This document shows positions 9,143 through 17,378 of a DNA stretch of 64,000 nt, one piece after another. A program made the translations under genes and the position numbers. Location of the stretch: assembly GCA_965237785.1 (NCBI GenBank), contig OZ250159.1:2914001-2978000 (forward strand), in the 5' to 3' direction. The stretch is from UBA6522 sp965237785 (GTDB lineage Bacteria > Pseudomonadota > Gammaproteobacteria > Steroidobacterales > Rariloculaceae). The first letter of the stretch is position 1. The number at the start of each line of letters is the position of its first letter. The notes beneath the pieces are model-generated. The model was not told the origin of the DNA. It saw only the letters and a list, made by a program, of their open reading frames with translations, and ran no database searches.

Positions 9143-10441
9143 CTACCAGACCCTCGGCCAGGGCTTGCCCACGAGGAACGCGGGGTTGGCGCCCGCGCGC
9201 GGCGTGTACTTCTGAACGCGGCCGGTTCTCACCTCCGAGGTGTAGAGATTGCCGTCCATGTCCGAGTGGAACCCGTGCACGCCCCACATGCAGCCCTGGC
9301 AATCGCCGAACGTTCCCCACGAATAGATGAAGTTGCCGTTGGCGTCGTAGCCGTTGAGCTTGCTCGATCCCTGATCGGCTCCCCAGAGCACACCGTCGTC
9401 ACCCATGTAGATGTCGTGGATGTTCATGGGCGGGCGCGGACCCATGCTCCACTGGTCCAGGAAGTTGCCGTTTTCGTCGAACACTTGCACGCGGCCGTTG
9501 TTGCGATCGTTCACGTAAACTTGCCGCGTGACCGGGTTGACCGCGATGCCGTGCACGCTGTTGAAATAGCCGGGACGCTGTTCGTTCGGCGGCGTGCCCC
9601 TCTCACCCCATTGCATGAGCTTGTTGCCGTCAATGTCGTACTTGATCACGCGGGTGTTGTCGTAGCCGTCGGCCAGATACCAGGTGTTGGCGTCCATGAA
9701 AGCCAGGAACGTCGGCCGGGCGAAGTGCGTATCGTCGTCACCGGGCTCGCCTGGCGTGCCCAGCGTCAGGAGGCGCTCTTTGCCGTCATTGCTGAACTTG
9801 CTGACGAAGTGGGCGTCGGCGTCCACGATCCAGACGTGCTTTTCCGGATCGTAGGGGCTGATCTCGATGTCGTGCGGCCGGCCCCAGATGTCGTCCCACT
9901 GCGACCAGTCTTCAATCATGTTGCCCTCGCCGTCGAATACGACGATGACGTGCTCCCATCGCCAATCGATACCCGGACGGCCGTTGCGCCCGTCTGGGTT
10001 CGGTCTGCCGTAGCTGGGGGTGGCGCTGGCCGTTTCGCGCAACGGCACGCGGCCGCCGACAGGGTACTTGATGCCAGGCCCAAGCTCAGGCAGCCAGGTC
10101 CTGGGAATGTTGTCCGGAAGCACAGGCAACTCGCCCTTCTGCGCCACGAGCACCCGGTCGGGACTCTCCACGAAGACATCGGTGGCCTGTGACCAGGTCC
10201 ATCCCTCATGGTCCGGAAGGCTCTCCGCCAATGGCCTCGGCCAGTCCTGCACCGGGTCGTACGGGCCGAACGGATCTTGCCCGCCCTTGAGGCCGGGGAC
10301 CGCCGCGAACCCGGCACCAGGCAGCGGCTGCACCTGCTCCTGCTCCTGCACCTGCACCTGCACATCAGGTCGGGTGCCTAGCAGAATGATTACCAGAATA
10401 GCCGCACAGGCCGCCGCAATTGTCAGAATACGTTTGTTCAT
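9143..10441 (-). CDS. Membrane-anchored or exported NHL-repeat beta-propeller protein
   Basis: A 432-residue protein starting at the ATG at 10441 behind AAGGGGGG. Residues 5-23 form one hydrophobic helix followed by a Gln/Glu/Val-rich linker encoded by a short CTGCTC/CACCTG-rich repeat (about 10325-10370). The rest is an NHL propeller with units such as HVWIVDADAHFVSKFSNDG, RQVYVNDRNNGRVQVFDENG and NLYTSEVRTGRVQKY. It is paralogous to the convergent gene at 8070-9131 but longer at the N-terminus. Function unknown; both may bind or process an extracellular ligand. Confidence 0.78.
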   Translation of the reverse strand: MNKRILTIAAACAAILVIILLGTRPDVQVQVQEQEQVQPLPGAGFAAVPGLKGGQDPFGPYDPVQDWPRPLAESLPDHEGWTWSQATDVFVESPDRVLVAQKGELPVLPDNIPRTWLPELGPGIKYPVGGRVPLRETASATPSYGRPNPDGRNGRPGIDWRWEHVIVVFDGEGNMIEDWSQWDDIWGRPHDIEISPYDPEKHVWIVDADAHFVSKFSNDGKERLLTLGTPGEPGDDDTHFARPTFLAFMDANTWYLADGYDNTRVIKYDIDGNKLMQWGERGTPPNEQRPGYFNSVHGIAVNPVTRQVYVNDRNNGRVQVFDENGNFLDQWSMGPRPPMNIHDIYMGDDGVLWGADQGSSKLNGYDANGNFIYSWGTFGDCQGCMWGVHGFHSDMDGNLYTSEVRTGRVQKYTPRAGANPAFLVGKPWPRVW

Positions 10442-10624
10442 TGTTCCCCCCTTGAAATCTCCAAACCGGCATCGCCTCAGCGCGAGCCGCGAGGCCTCAG
10501 GCACCAGCCAAGGCTCCCTGTTATTGTTGCTCAGACCATACGCCCCACTATCCGCTGGGGTCAATCTCATGCCCAGAAAGATTTCTCAACCCCGGTAGAT
10601 CCAGTTACCTGGCAAGGCGGTGTC

Positions 10625-11512
10625 CTACGCGTCTGCCCCAGGTCGATGTGCTCGCAAAAATGAGCGTATGTGGCGCACCGCCAGGGGAATCCGGTCTGGG
10701 GGTTGCTTCCACGGAAAGAGGCTCACTTGGGCATTCGGCGCTAGAAGTGCGGACTCCATGGCGGCGGCGTACGGGTGCGGCGGAGTGTCGTCCGGCAGGA
10801 CAAGTATCGGGGTTTCGCAGGCGCGCACGAAATCGCGCGTCACGGTGAAAACGAAATCGGCATTGGTGCGAAACATCGTGTTCAGAAAGGCTTCGACCAT
10901 CGGCATCGTAATCTCAGGCCGGCGCGCGACCAGGTCTGGGCCCCATCCGGTCATGTTGCCTTCGTAGAAGAAGTCGGGTGTCTCCGGGTCGAAACCGACG
11001 GGCTGGGCCAACACCGCGGCGACGACCCGCTCCGGCGCCCTCTCCAGAAGGTTCCAGATGAACGGGCCGGCGATGCAGAAGCCCATTACCATGAACTTAT
11101 CGATGCCCAGATGATCCATCAAGCCGAGGTGATCGTCGGTGTATGCGTCCCAGGGTCGGTCGATCGCAAGCGGGCCGGAAGAATGGCCGCCGTTGGCGTT
11201 GCGAAGATCCATCGTGATGCAGCGGTACTCGGCGCCAAATTCCTCGATAGCGTTAAAAGGCGACCTTTCGACGATGTTGGAGAGTACGGAGTTCAACCCT
11301 CCGCCGGCGATGAGCAACAGGGGAAAGCCGGTGCCCGTGTCCTCGTAGTGGATACGGACGTCGCCATTCTCGTAAAACGGCATCGCTATTTCTCCTTGTT
11401 CAGTGGATTGTTGTGCGAATGCCCGCGGCGCAGCGGCTGCCGCCGCAACCGCGGCTCCCGTTGCCAGTAACGTACGTCTGGTCGAATCCACGGTCGGCTC
11501 TTTGTCGGACAT
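10625..11512 (-). CDS. Tat-exported alpha/beta hydrolase with a cysteine nucleophile
   Basis: A 295-residue alpha/beta hydrolase. Residues 10-34 are a twin-arginine signal (STRRTLLATGAA then an Ala run, cleavage near AFA-Q), so the enzyme acts in the periplasm. The oxyanion strand LLLIAGGG and the nucleophile elbow GFCIAGP follow; the nucleophile position is Cys rather than Ser, as in dienelactone hydrolases. A catalytic Asp is likely in LVLPDDTPPH. No His is obvious at the very end, but an IPLAVRHIRSFLRAH helix may supply it. Substrate unknown. The sigma-54 activator gene ends upstream on the same map side, reading the same way but with 96 bases between. Confidence 0.8.
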   Translation of the reverse strand: MSDKEPTVDSTRRTLLATGAAVAAAAAAPRAFAQQSTEQGEIAMPFYENGDVRIHYEDTGTGFPLLLIAGGGLNSVLSNIVERSPFNAIEEFGAEYRCITMDLRNANGGHSSGPLAIDRPWDAYTDDHLGLMDHLGIDKFMVMGFCIAGPFIWNLLERAPERVVAAVLAQPVGFDPETPDFFYEGNMTGWGPDLVARRPEITMPMVEAFLNTMFRTNADFVFTVTRDFVRACETPILVLPDDTPPHPYAAAMESALLAPNAQVSLFPWKQPPDRIPLAVRHIRSFLRAHRPGADA

Positions 11513-11608
11513 GGGTTTTGCCTCGGTGATGCCGGGAGAATAGCGTGCTACCGCCCGGCGGCAGAGTCAAATCTGCCGATAAGTTATCAATATATCAATA
11601 GTATTGGC

Positions 11609-13405
11609 TCAAGTTCGCTCCGTCCTCGACCGGGCGATACCGAATTTTTTCATCCGGTCGGTGAAGGTAGACGGTTTGAGGCCCACGAGCGCGGCCGCCC
11701 CGCGGGGCCCGGATACCCTCCAGCCGCTTGCCCGCAGCGCCGCCAGCAGGTTGTTCTTCCGCAGCTCCAGGAACTCGTTCTCGCTCATCAACGCGGGCGT
11801 ATCGCGCTGCGCGGGCTCGCTGGACGGCGCGGAAGTCGAACGCGGGTTGTCAGCCATCGCCAAATCCAGGCGCAGGACCTTGCCTCGCGACAGGATCACC
11901 GCGCGTTCGATGACATTCTTGAGCTCGCGCACGTTTCCCGGCCATTCGTATCTCTTCATCAGCGCCACGTGTTCGCGGGTAAGCGACAAGGGCCGGCGCC
12001 CGAAATCCTGGCAAACCTTCTCCAGAAAGTGGCAGGCGAGCTGCACGATGTCGTCGCCACGTTCGCGCAGCGGCGGGACCTCGACGGGAAAAACGCTAAG
12101 ACGATAGTAGAGATCCTCCCGAAACGAGCCCTCTTCCACCGCCTTGTCGAGATCCCGATTGGTTGCCGCAACCATCCGCACGTCCACGGAGCGCGTCCGG
12201 TCACTGCCCACCTGCTCGAACTCACTCTCCTGAAGCACGCGGAGCAGCTTGCCCTGCAGAGCCAGCGGAATCTCCCCGATCTCGTCCATGAACAGCGTAC
12301 CGCCGTCGGCAAGTTGGAAGCGCCCGACCCGGTCCCGGTGGGCGCCGGTAAACGCGCCCTTGACGTGGCCGAAGAACTCGCTTTCGAAAAGTTCGCTGGG
12401 GATGGACGCGCAATTGACCTTGACCAGGGGGCCGTCCCCGCGGGGGCTGCGGGCGTGAATGACGTGTGCCACCAACTCCTTGCCGACACCCGACTCCCCC
12501 TGGATAAGCACGCTGGCGGACGTCTGCGCCACCGCTTCCACGCGCGCGAGCATTTTCTTCAGTGACGTGCTTTCGCCGATGATGCGCCCGAAATTCATTG
12601 ATACGTGCACTTCCTCGCGAAGGTAGTCGCGCTCCTGCTCCAACTCCTCGCGGAGCTTCGCGTTCTCCTCGAAGGCGGCCCGGAGGCGCCGCTCGGCCTG
12701 GTTCCGCTCGGTCACGTCCTTTACGGCGACGTGCATACGCTTGACCTGGCCGTCGGCTTCCCGGTCCACGCGCGAGGAAACCAGCGTCTCAATGACGTCA
12801 CCGGACCTGGTCATGTAGTTTCGCGGCTCGTTGTCCAGATCGCCGTGGGCGATGATGTTCATTACCGACTGCTGGTCCAGACCGCTGTCCGGGGCGATGA
12901 AATCCGTGATCTGCCGACCCAGGACTTCCTTGCGCCGATAGCCCATCTTTGAAAGCCACCGGTCGCTTGCGTGCACGATTCGGGCCTGGCTATCGACCGT
13001 ATGCATCATCGCCGGTGTATCGCGGTACAAGTCCCGGTACTGCTCCTCCATGCGCGTTTCCTCGCCCACCTCGGCGTAGACCACGACGGTTTGGCCCTCG
13101 CCGTCGGCCGTCACGTCGGCGAGGCAATCGACCTTCTCGCCCGAATTCGTGCGCAGGTCGACCGGTACGCCAATCAGGCGGCCCGTCCTGCGAAGCAACG
13201 GCAGGTAGTTGTTCTCGATGCGCCGGTTAGCAGCCGGACTTGCCAGCTCCCGGGCACGTAACCGGACGATCTCGTCCCGCGTGTAACCAAAGCGGTGGAG
13301 CCACGCATCGGTGGCGTCAACGAAATATTCATCCGGCTCCAGAGCGACCGCAAGGGCCGGACTCATGCGAAACAATTTGCGGTAGTCAACGTTCATCGGC
13401 GGCAT
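11609..13405 (-). CDS. Sigma-54-dependent transcription activator with two PAS domains
   Basis: A 598-residue enhancer-binding protein. Residues about 8-115 and 122-235 are two PAS domains, residues 236-268 a coiled coil, and 275-510 the AAA+ core with Walker A GESGVGKE (303-310), the sigma-54 contact loop GAFTGA (350-355), Walker B TLFMDEIGE (370-378) and the arginine-finger region REDLYYRL. A Fis-type helix-turn-helix ends the protein. There is no receiver domain, so it probably senses a small molecule or redox state through PAS rather than a kinase. Three palindromes start 4 bases upstream of its ATG, and a divergent sigma-54 promoter lies beyond them. It most likely controls the small exported protein at 13574 and its own gene. 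Confidence 0.92.
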   Translation of the reverse strand: MPPMNVDYRKLFRMSPALAVALEPDEYFVDATDAWLHRFGYTRDEIVRLRARELASPAANRRIENNYLPLLRRTGRLIGVPVDLRTNSGEKVDCLADVTADGEGQTVVVYAEVGEETRMEEQYRDLYRDTPAMMHTVDSQARIVHASDRWLSKMGYRRKEVLGRQITDFIAPDSGLDQQSVMNIIAHGDLDNEPRNYMTRSGDVIETLVSSRVDREADGQVKRMHVAVKDVTERNQAERRLRAAFEENAKLREELEQERDYLREEVHVSMNFGRIIGESTSLKKMLARVEAVAQTSASVLIQGESGVGKELVAHVIHARSPRGDGPLVKVNCASIPSELFESEFFGHVKGAFTGAHRDRVGRFQLADGGTLFMDEIGEIPLALQGKLLRVLQESEFEQVGSDRTRSVDVRMVAATNRDLDKAVEEGSFREDLYYRLSVFPVEVPPLRERGDDIVQLACHFLEKVCQDFGRRPLSLTREHVALMKRYEWPGNVRELKNVIERAVILSRGKVLRLDLAMADNPRSTSAPSSEPAQRDTPALMSENEFLELRKNNLLAALRASGWRVSGPRGAAALVGLKPSTFTDRMKKFGIARSRTERT

Positions 13406-13408
13406 GGT

Positions 13409-13461
13409 ACGGAAAACCGTGACTCATATCAACGGTTTTCCGTTAATTAACGGTTTTCCGT
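13409..13461. promoter_or_regulatory. Three copies of a 12-bp palindrome, likely activator binding sites
   Basis: ACGG-NNNN-CCGT occurs at 13409-13420 (centre AAAA), 13432-13443 (TTTT) and 13450-13461 (TTTT). Start-to-start spacings are 23 and 18 bp. Copies 2 and 3 are joined by TAATTA. They lie 45-97 bp upstream of a -24/-12 promoter and touch the leader of the divergent activator gene, a layout that fits upstream activating sequences that also autoregulate the activator. Confidence 0.8.
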
Positions 13462-13505
13462 GATTAGGGGCATCGCTAAGTGACTGATTTCCGTGAGCAG
13501 TCGAG

Positions 13506-13522
13506 TTGGCACGCCTTATGCA
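13506..13522 (+). promoter_or_regulatory. Sigma-54 (-24/-12) promoter
   Basis: TTGGCACGCCTTATGCA matches the consensus TTGGCACG-N4-TTGCA at all but one fixed position. The invariant GG (13508-13509) and GC (13520-13521) are exactly 10 bases apart. Transcription would start near 13533, about 40 bases before the ATG of the small exported protein. Confidence 0.85.
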
Positions 13523-13573
13523 TATGTAAGGGCAGCAATGTTAGGTATGGACATCAACGTAAGGAGTACGACC

Positions 13574-13930
13574 ATGAACACACGACACATCAGTTCTACG
13601 ACAGCAGCCCTTGTCGTGCTCGGCCTCGGGGCCAATACCGCCCTCGCAGGCGAGCCGCGGCAAGCCCTGGAGGAGATCACGGTCAACGGCGCTTACGCAG
13701 CGGCGGAGTACCGGGATCGGCAAGCCCGTTTTGCCGAAGACATGGTGGCTTACGCCCAGACCGTGGACGCGCAGTATCGGGATCGGTTGCAGACCCGGCT
13801 GGAACAGGCGATTCACGACGGGATCGTCGACGCCGCAGCCGACCGCCCGGGAATCCGGGGCTGGCTCAGCCGCTTGTTCGATCGGGGTTTGCGAAAGGAT
13901 CGGCGGGAAGCCACCAATCCCCCCGCCTGA
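13574..13930 (+). CDS. Small exported protein of unknown function, sigma-54 controlled
   Basis: A 118-residue protein with signal peptide (cleavage near ALA-G, residue 26) and strong TAAGGAG eight bases before the ATG at 13574. The mature part is highly charged and predicted mostly helical: a stretch rich in Tyr, Arg, Asp and Ala with two YRDR units (about residues 46-50 and 68-71), and an end rich in Arg and Lys. No Cys and no membrane segment. I do not recognise the family. Its position behind a -24/-12 promoter and three dyads, divergent from a sigma-54 activator, indicates that it is the activator's main local target. A hairpin follows the stop, so it is probably monocistronic. Confidence 0.75.
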   Translation: MNTRHISSTTAALVVLGLGANTALAGEPRQALEEITVNGAYAAAEYRDRQARFAEDMVAYAQTVDAQYRDRLQTRLEQAIHDGIVDAAADRPGIRGWLSRLFDRGLRKDRREATNPPA

Positions 13931-13971
13931 TCCGCTATCCGCATCGTGCGCCTATGCGCAATGCGGCGCTA

Positions 13972-13998
13972 GCCCGCACCTCTCACCGATGTGCGGGC
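13972..13998 (+). terminator. Hairpin after the small exported protein gene
   Basis: GCCCGCAC and GTGCGGGC form a perfect 8-bp G+C-rich stem around an 11-base loop (CTCTCACCGAT). No T-run follows, so it is a terminator only by position, 41 bases after the stop. The loop contains CTCACCGAT, also seen in the motif at 18661. Confidence 0.4.
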
Positions 13999-14084
13999 CA
14001 GGCCGGGAGGCCAATTGGGGACCCGTGGTATTCCCCGGCAAAGTCGTCAACACAGACAGGACGACCGATCGGATCCCCACTTTT

Positions 14085-15443
14085 TCAAGCGGTCCGCTCA
14101 GACGCCGCAAAGTCGAGAGGTCGGCCGAGGGGTTGCTCCGCAACCCGGCCGCGCCGGAAAACGACGTTGCCGTTGAGTATCGTCATGTGGACGCTGGTGC
14201 TGAAGCGTTCCCCCTCCAGGGGCGACCAGCCGCACTTGTAGTCCAGTCCCGACGCCGTCACCACCTCGCCCTTGGCCACGTCCACAACCACCAAGTCGGC
14301 GAAGTAGCCCTCCCGGACAAAACCCCGGTCGGCGATGCCGAACAGCAATGCCGGATTGTGCGCGGTCTTCTCGGGGATGCTGGTCAGCGACATCTCTCCC
14401 GCCAAGTGACACTCCATGAGCATTTGCAGCGAGTGCTGTACCAGCGGCAGCCCGGCCGGCGCCTGGAAGTACGATCGGGATTTTTCCTCCAGCGTATGCG
14501 GCGCGTGGTCGGTGGCGATGACGTCGATCAGGTCATCGCGGACCCCCTCGAGAAGCCCTGCCCTGTCCGCCGCGGTCTTGATGGCCGGATTGCACTTGAT
14601 GCGGCTGCCCAGATCAGCGTAGCGGGACTCGTCGAACCAGAGATGATGCACGCATACCTCGGCCGTGATGCGCTTCTGCGCCAGGGGACCGGCCTGGAAA
14701 AGTTCCAGTTCCCGGGCCGTACTGAGGTGCAGCACGTGCAGCCGTGTTCCATGGCGCCTGGCGAGATCCACTGCCAGGGAGGATGAGCGATAACAGGCCT
14801 CCTCGGAGCGAATCCGCGGATGTGCCTCCATGGGCACATCGTCGCCGTAACGCGCCCGAAACCGCGCTTCGTTGGCCAGGATCGTCGGCGTATCCTCGCA
14901 GTGGGTGACCACGGGAAGCGGGGCGTCGGCAAAGATTCGTTCCAGCGTCCGGGGGTTGTCCACCAGCATGTTGCCCGTGGAGGCTCCCATGAAGATCTTG
15001 ATTCCGCAGGCATCCGCCCGGGTGACTTGCCGGATCTCCTCCACATTGTCGTTGGTGGCCCCAAGGTAGAAGGCGTAATTGGCGAAACAGCGGCCGCGGG
15101 CCCGGGCGCGCTTGTCCGCGAGCGCCCGCCGGTCCGTGGTTGGCGGCGCGGTGTTGGGCATCTCCATCACGCTGGTCACTCCGCCGCGTATCGCCGCCCG
15201 TGACTCCGATGCCAGCGAACCCTTGTGGGTGAGCCCGGGCTCGCGAAAGTGGACCTGATCGTCGATCAAACCCGGTAGCAGATACCGGCCGCGCAAATCG
15301 ATGACCTCGTCGGCTGCGGAAGCGGTCATCCCCGACTGGGTCTTGCCGATGCGCTCACCCTCGATGAGTACGTCGGTCTCCGTGACCTCGCCCTCGTTGA
15401 CCAGCCTGGCGTTGACCAGCAATTTTCTGGCGGGTGCGGTCAT
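14085..15443 (-). CDS. pyrC: Dihydroorotase
   Basis: Cytoplasmic zinc enzyme that closes carbamoyl aspartate to dihydroorotate in pyrimidine synthesis. The 452-residue protein is a class I dihydroorotase: metal motif DQVHFREPG near residue 60 (usually DxHxHxRxPG, here with Gln-Val spacing giving D-x2-H-x-R), GIKIFMGASTG with the carboxylated Lys, VTHCED, LHVLHLST and the catalytic Asp in VIATDHAPHT. The first D/H position differs slightly from the textbook DVHVHLRDPG. It overlaps the upstream aminopeptidase gene by ATGA, so the two are translationally coupled. Confidence 0.9.
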   Translation of the reverse strand: MTAPARKLLVNARLVNEGEVTETDVLIEGERIGKTQSGMTASAADEVIDLRGRYLLPGLIDDQVHFREPGLTHKGSLASESRAAIRGGVTSVMEMPNTAPPTTDRRALADKRARARGRCFANYAFYLGATNDNVEEIRQVTRADACGIKIFMGASTGNMLVDNPRTLERIFADAPLPVVTHCEDTPTILANEARFRARYGDDVPMEAHPRIRSEEACYRSSSLAVDLARRHGTRLHVLHLSTARELELFQAGPLAQKRITAEVCVHHLWFDESRYADLGSRIKCNPAIKTAADRAGLLEGVRDDLIDVIATDHAPHTLEEKSRSYFQAPAGLPLVQHSLQMLMECHLAGEMSLTSIPEKTAHNPALLFGIADRGFVREGYFADLVVVDVAKGEVVTASGLDYKCGWSPLEGERFSTSVHMTILNGNVVFRRGRVAEQPLGRPLDFAASERTA

Positions 15444-16411
15444 CCGGCGCGTGCGAAGGCGTCCGTGGCCGAGATGAGTTCATGCGTGATGCCCCGCTCG
15501 TAGGCGGAGTGCCCGGCATCGCCCACCACCCGGAAATCAGCCTCGGGCCAACGTGCGGCCAGTTCCCACGCGCTCACCATGGGACACACCACGTCGTATC
15601 GGCCCTGGACGATGACCGCCGGGATAGTCCGGATCGCATCCACGCCATCCAGTAGCTGGTTCTCACTTTCAAAGAACCCCGTGTTGATGAAGTAATGCGT
15701 TTCGATGCAGGCCAGCGCCACGGCAAAATCCGCCGCCGCAAACTGCTGCGTGCGTTTCGGATTCGAGGCCAGAAAGCTGGTGGATCCCTCCCAGACGGAC
15801 CAGGCCCTGGCGGCTTCGAGCCTGATCTCCCGGTCGCTGCCGGTCAATCGCCGGTGGTAGGCCCCGAGGAGGTCGTGACGCTCATCGACGGGAATCGGCT
15901 GCAGAAAACGCGCCCATTGGTCCGGATAAATTTCGCTGGCGCCGCGCTGATAGAACCAGTCGATCTCCTTCTTGCGCAACAAAAATATCCCGCGAAGCAC
16001 CAGTTCGCTGACCGACCCCGGGTGGCACTGAGCGTAGGCGAGCGCGAGCGTGCTACCCCAGGATCCGCCGAACACCAGCCATTGGGATATGCCCAAATGC
16101 TCGCGCAACTGCTCCATGTCGGCGATGAGATGCCAGGTGGTGTTTTCCGTCAATGACGCCAAGGGCCGGCTGCGGCCCGCGCCGCGCTGATCGAATACGA
16201 CAATCCGGTACGCGGACGAATCGAAGAATCGCCGTGCCCCCACGTCGCCGCCGGCGCCGGGCCCGCCATGTACGAAGACGGCAGGCTTTCCCTGGGGGTT
16301 GCCGCTCTGCTCATAGTAGGCGGAGTGACCGCCGCCCACGTGAAGGGAACCCTGGTCGAAGGGTTCCACCGGCGGATAGAGTTGGCGTCTGGCCTTTTCT
16401 TGTGACCGCAC
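15440..16411 (-). CDS. pip: Prolyl aminopeptidase
   Basis: Alpha/beta hydrolase that removes N-terminal proline from peptides. The 323 residues match the family length. Visible motifs are VFVHGGPGAGG (oxyanion hole), DQRGAGRS, the nucleophile elbow GGSWGSTLAL, the catalytic Asp in GRYDVVCP and the His in GDAGHSAYE. No signal peptide, so cytoplasmic. The stop overlaps the dihydroorotase start, an unusual pairing that suggests a shared transcript rather than a shared pathway. Confidence 0.94.
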   Translation of the reverse strand: MRSQEKARRQLYPPVEPFDQGSLHVGGGHSAYYEQSGNPQGKPAVFVHGGPGAGGDVGARRFFDSSAYRIVVFDQRGAGRSRPLASLTENTTWHLIADMEQLREHLGISQWLVFGGSWGSTLALAYAQCHPGSVSELVLRGIFLLRKKEIDWFYQRGASEIYPDQWARFLQPIPVDERHDLLGAYHRRLTGSDREIRLEAARAWSVWEGSTSFLASNPKRTQQFAAADFAVALACIETHYFINTGFFESENQLLDGVDAIRTIPAVIVQGRYDVVCPMVSAWELAARWPEADFRVVGDAGHSAYERGITHELISATDAFARAG

Positions 16412-16447
16412 TCGGGTTCTCGCGCTGGAAAGATATAGTCGCGCATC

Positions 16448-16786
16448 TTATCCTGGGTCGATGCGGATTTCGATCAAGGACTCCCCATCCATCAGGGCGG
16501 CTTCAATGGCCGGCAGATGCGGTGCCAGTTTGGTTTGAAGCGAGGCATTGGTGGTGTTGCCGAATCGCAGCCAGACGACCTGCAGTCCCGGGACCCGCCG
16601 CGCCCGGTCGGCAAAGTCATTGTCCTTCGACCAAATGACTGCCTTCATCTCGCGCGTCTTGGCTTCAATCTCATCGTCTGAGGCTGCACCGAATCCCAAG
16701 TCGTTGACATGGTCGGACGGATAGCCTTTTGCGGCGAGCCACCGGGCCAAGCCCGGCGGCAATTGCGCGTCGATCAGGAAACGCAA
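16448..16786 (-). CDS. DUF5615 PIN-like toxin
   Basis: A 112-residue PIN-like protein beginning MRFLIDAQLPPGLARWL, the hallmark of DUF5615. Acidic residues in LIDAQLP, the DEIEAKT stretch and SKDNDFADRA match the PIN nuclease active site. It begins 2 bases after the DUF433 gene ends, the normal order for this toxin-antitoxin type. Probable RNase; target unknown. Confidence 0.88.
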   Translation of the reverse strand: MRFLIDAQLPPGLARWLAAKGYPSDHVNDLGFGAASDDEIEAKTREMKAVIWSKDNDFADRARRVPGLQVVWLRFGNTTNASLQTKLAPHLPAIEAALMDGESLIEIRIDPG

Positions 16787-16788
16787 GA

Positions 16789-17319
16789 TCAGGCGGCAAG
16801 GATGACGCGGTGTTCGCTTGCGGCCGCGCCGAAGGCCAGGGCCGCGCTCAGATCCGCTTCGCCAAGATAGGGATAGTCGGCGATAATTTCCGACGGCGAC
16901 ACGCCGCTGGCCAGCAGGTCCAGGATGTCGGATACCCGGACCCGAGTGCCACGGATATGCGGGCGTCCGCCACAGATCGCAGAGTCGATATGGATACGAT
17001 CCTGAACCGCCGGGCTGGCGCCACTGCTCAGGATCTCCTTGAGAACGCAGATCCGCGCACTCTTTCGGGGACCGGAATGTCCATGGATCTTGAGGAACTT
17101 CCGCAACGCGTCGTCGAGTTCGGTGCGACGACGCGTGGCGGGCGGCACAACGGCAAACCAGCCCCTGAGAACAGCCTCGGTCCGACCGCCATACCTGTCA
17201 TCGGTTCCTGACAGGTAGGATTCGGCGGTGTTGCCTGCATACCCGATGAATTTCGACGGCGCAAAGAGCCACATCGAATCATCCGACCTGACCGCATACC
17301 ATGCGTGCACTTGCCGCAT
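16789..17319 (-). CDS. DUF433 antitoxin with an extra N-terminal domain
   Basis: A 176-residue protein. The last 75 residues are a DUF433 antitoxin (RIHIDSAICGGRPHIRGTRV, then SDILDLLASG and IIADYPYL). Ordinary DUF433 proteins are 70-110 residues. Residues 1-95 form an additional module with LFAPSKFIGYAGNTAESYL and a GGRTEAVLRGWF segment, which resembles, from memory, N-terminal modules found with HNH-type nucleases. The stretch between is Arg-rich. The start ATG at 17319 overlaps nothing in the divergent dinB if dinB begins at 17379. A shorter, normal DUF433 start inside the frame is possible, but the open upstream half with family-like sequence argues for the fusion. Confidence 0.75.
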   Translation of the reverse strand: MRQVHAWYAVRSDDSMWLFAPSKFIGYAGNTAESYLSGTDDRYGGRTEAVLRGWFAVVPPATRRRTELDDALRKFLKIHGHSGPRKSARICVLKEILSSGASPAVQDRIHIDSAICGGRPHIRGTRVRVSDILDLLASGVSPSEIIADYPYLGEADLSAALAFGAAASEHRVILAA

Positions 17320-17378
17320 CAGCGCGGCGAGACAGTCTCAAGTGGCAAAGATCGAACGCACCACCGTATGATCTGTGC

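Noticed and set aside
8906..10192. 428-codon plus-strand open frame over the NHL genes
   Set aside because: Val/His/Arg-rich shadow overlapping two real genes; no start signal.
13931..14084. Possible gene continuing downstream of the small exported protein
   Set aside because: Open frames there are antisense to dihydroorotase or unsupported; a hairpin closes the transcript.
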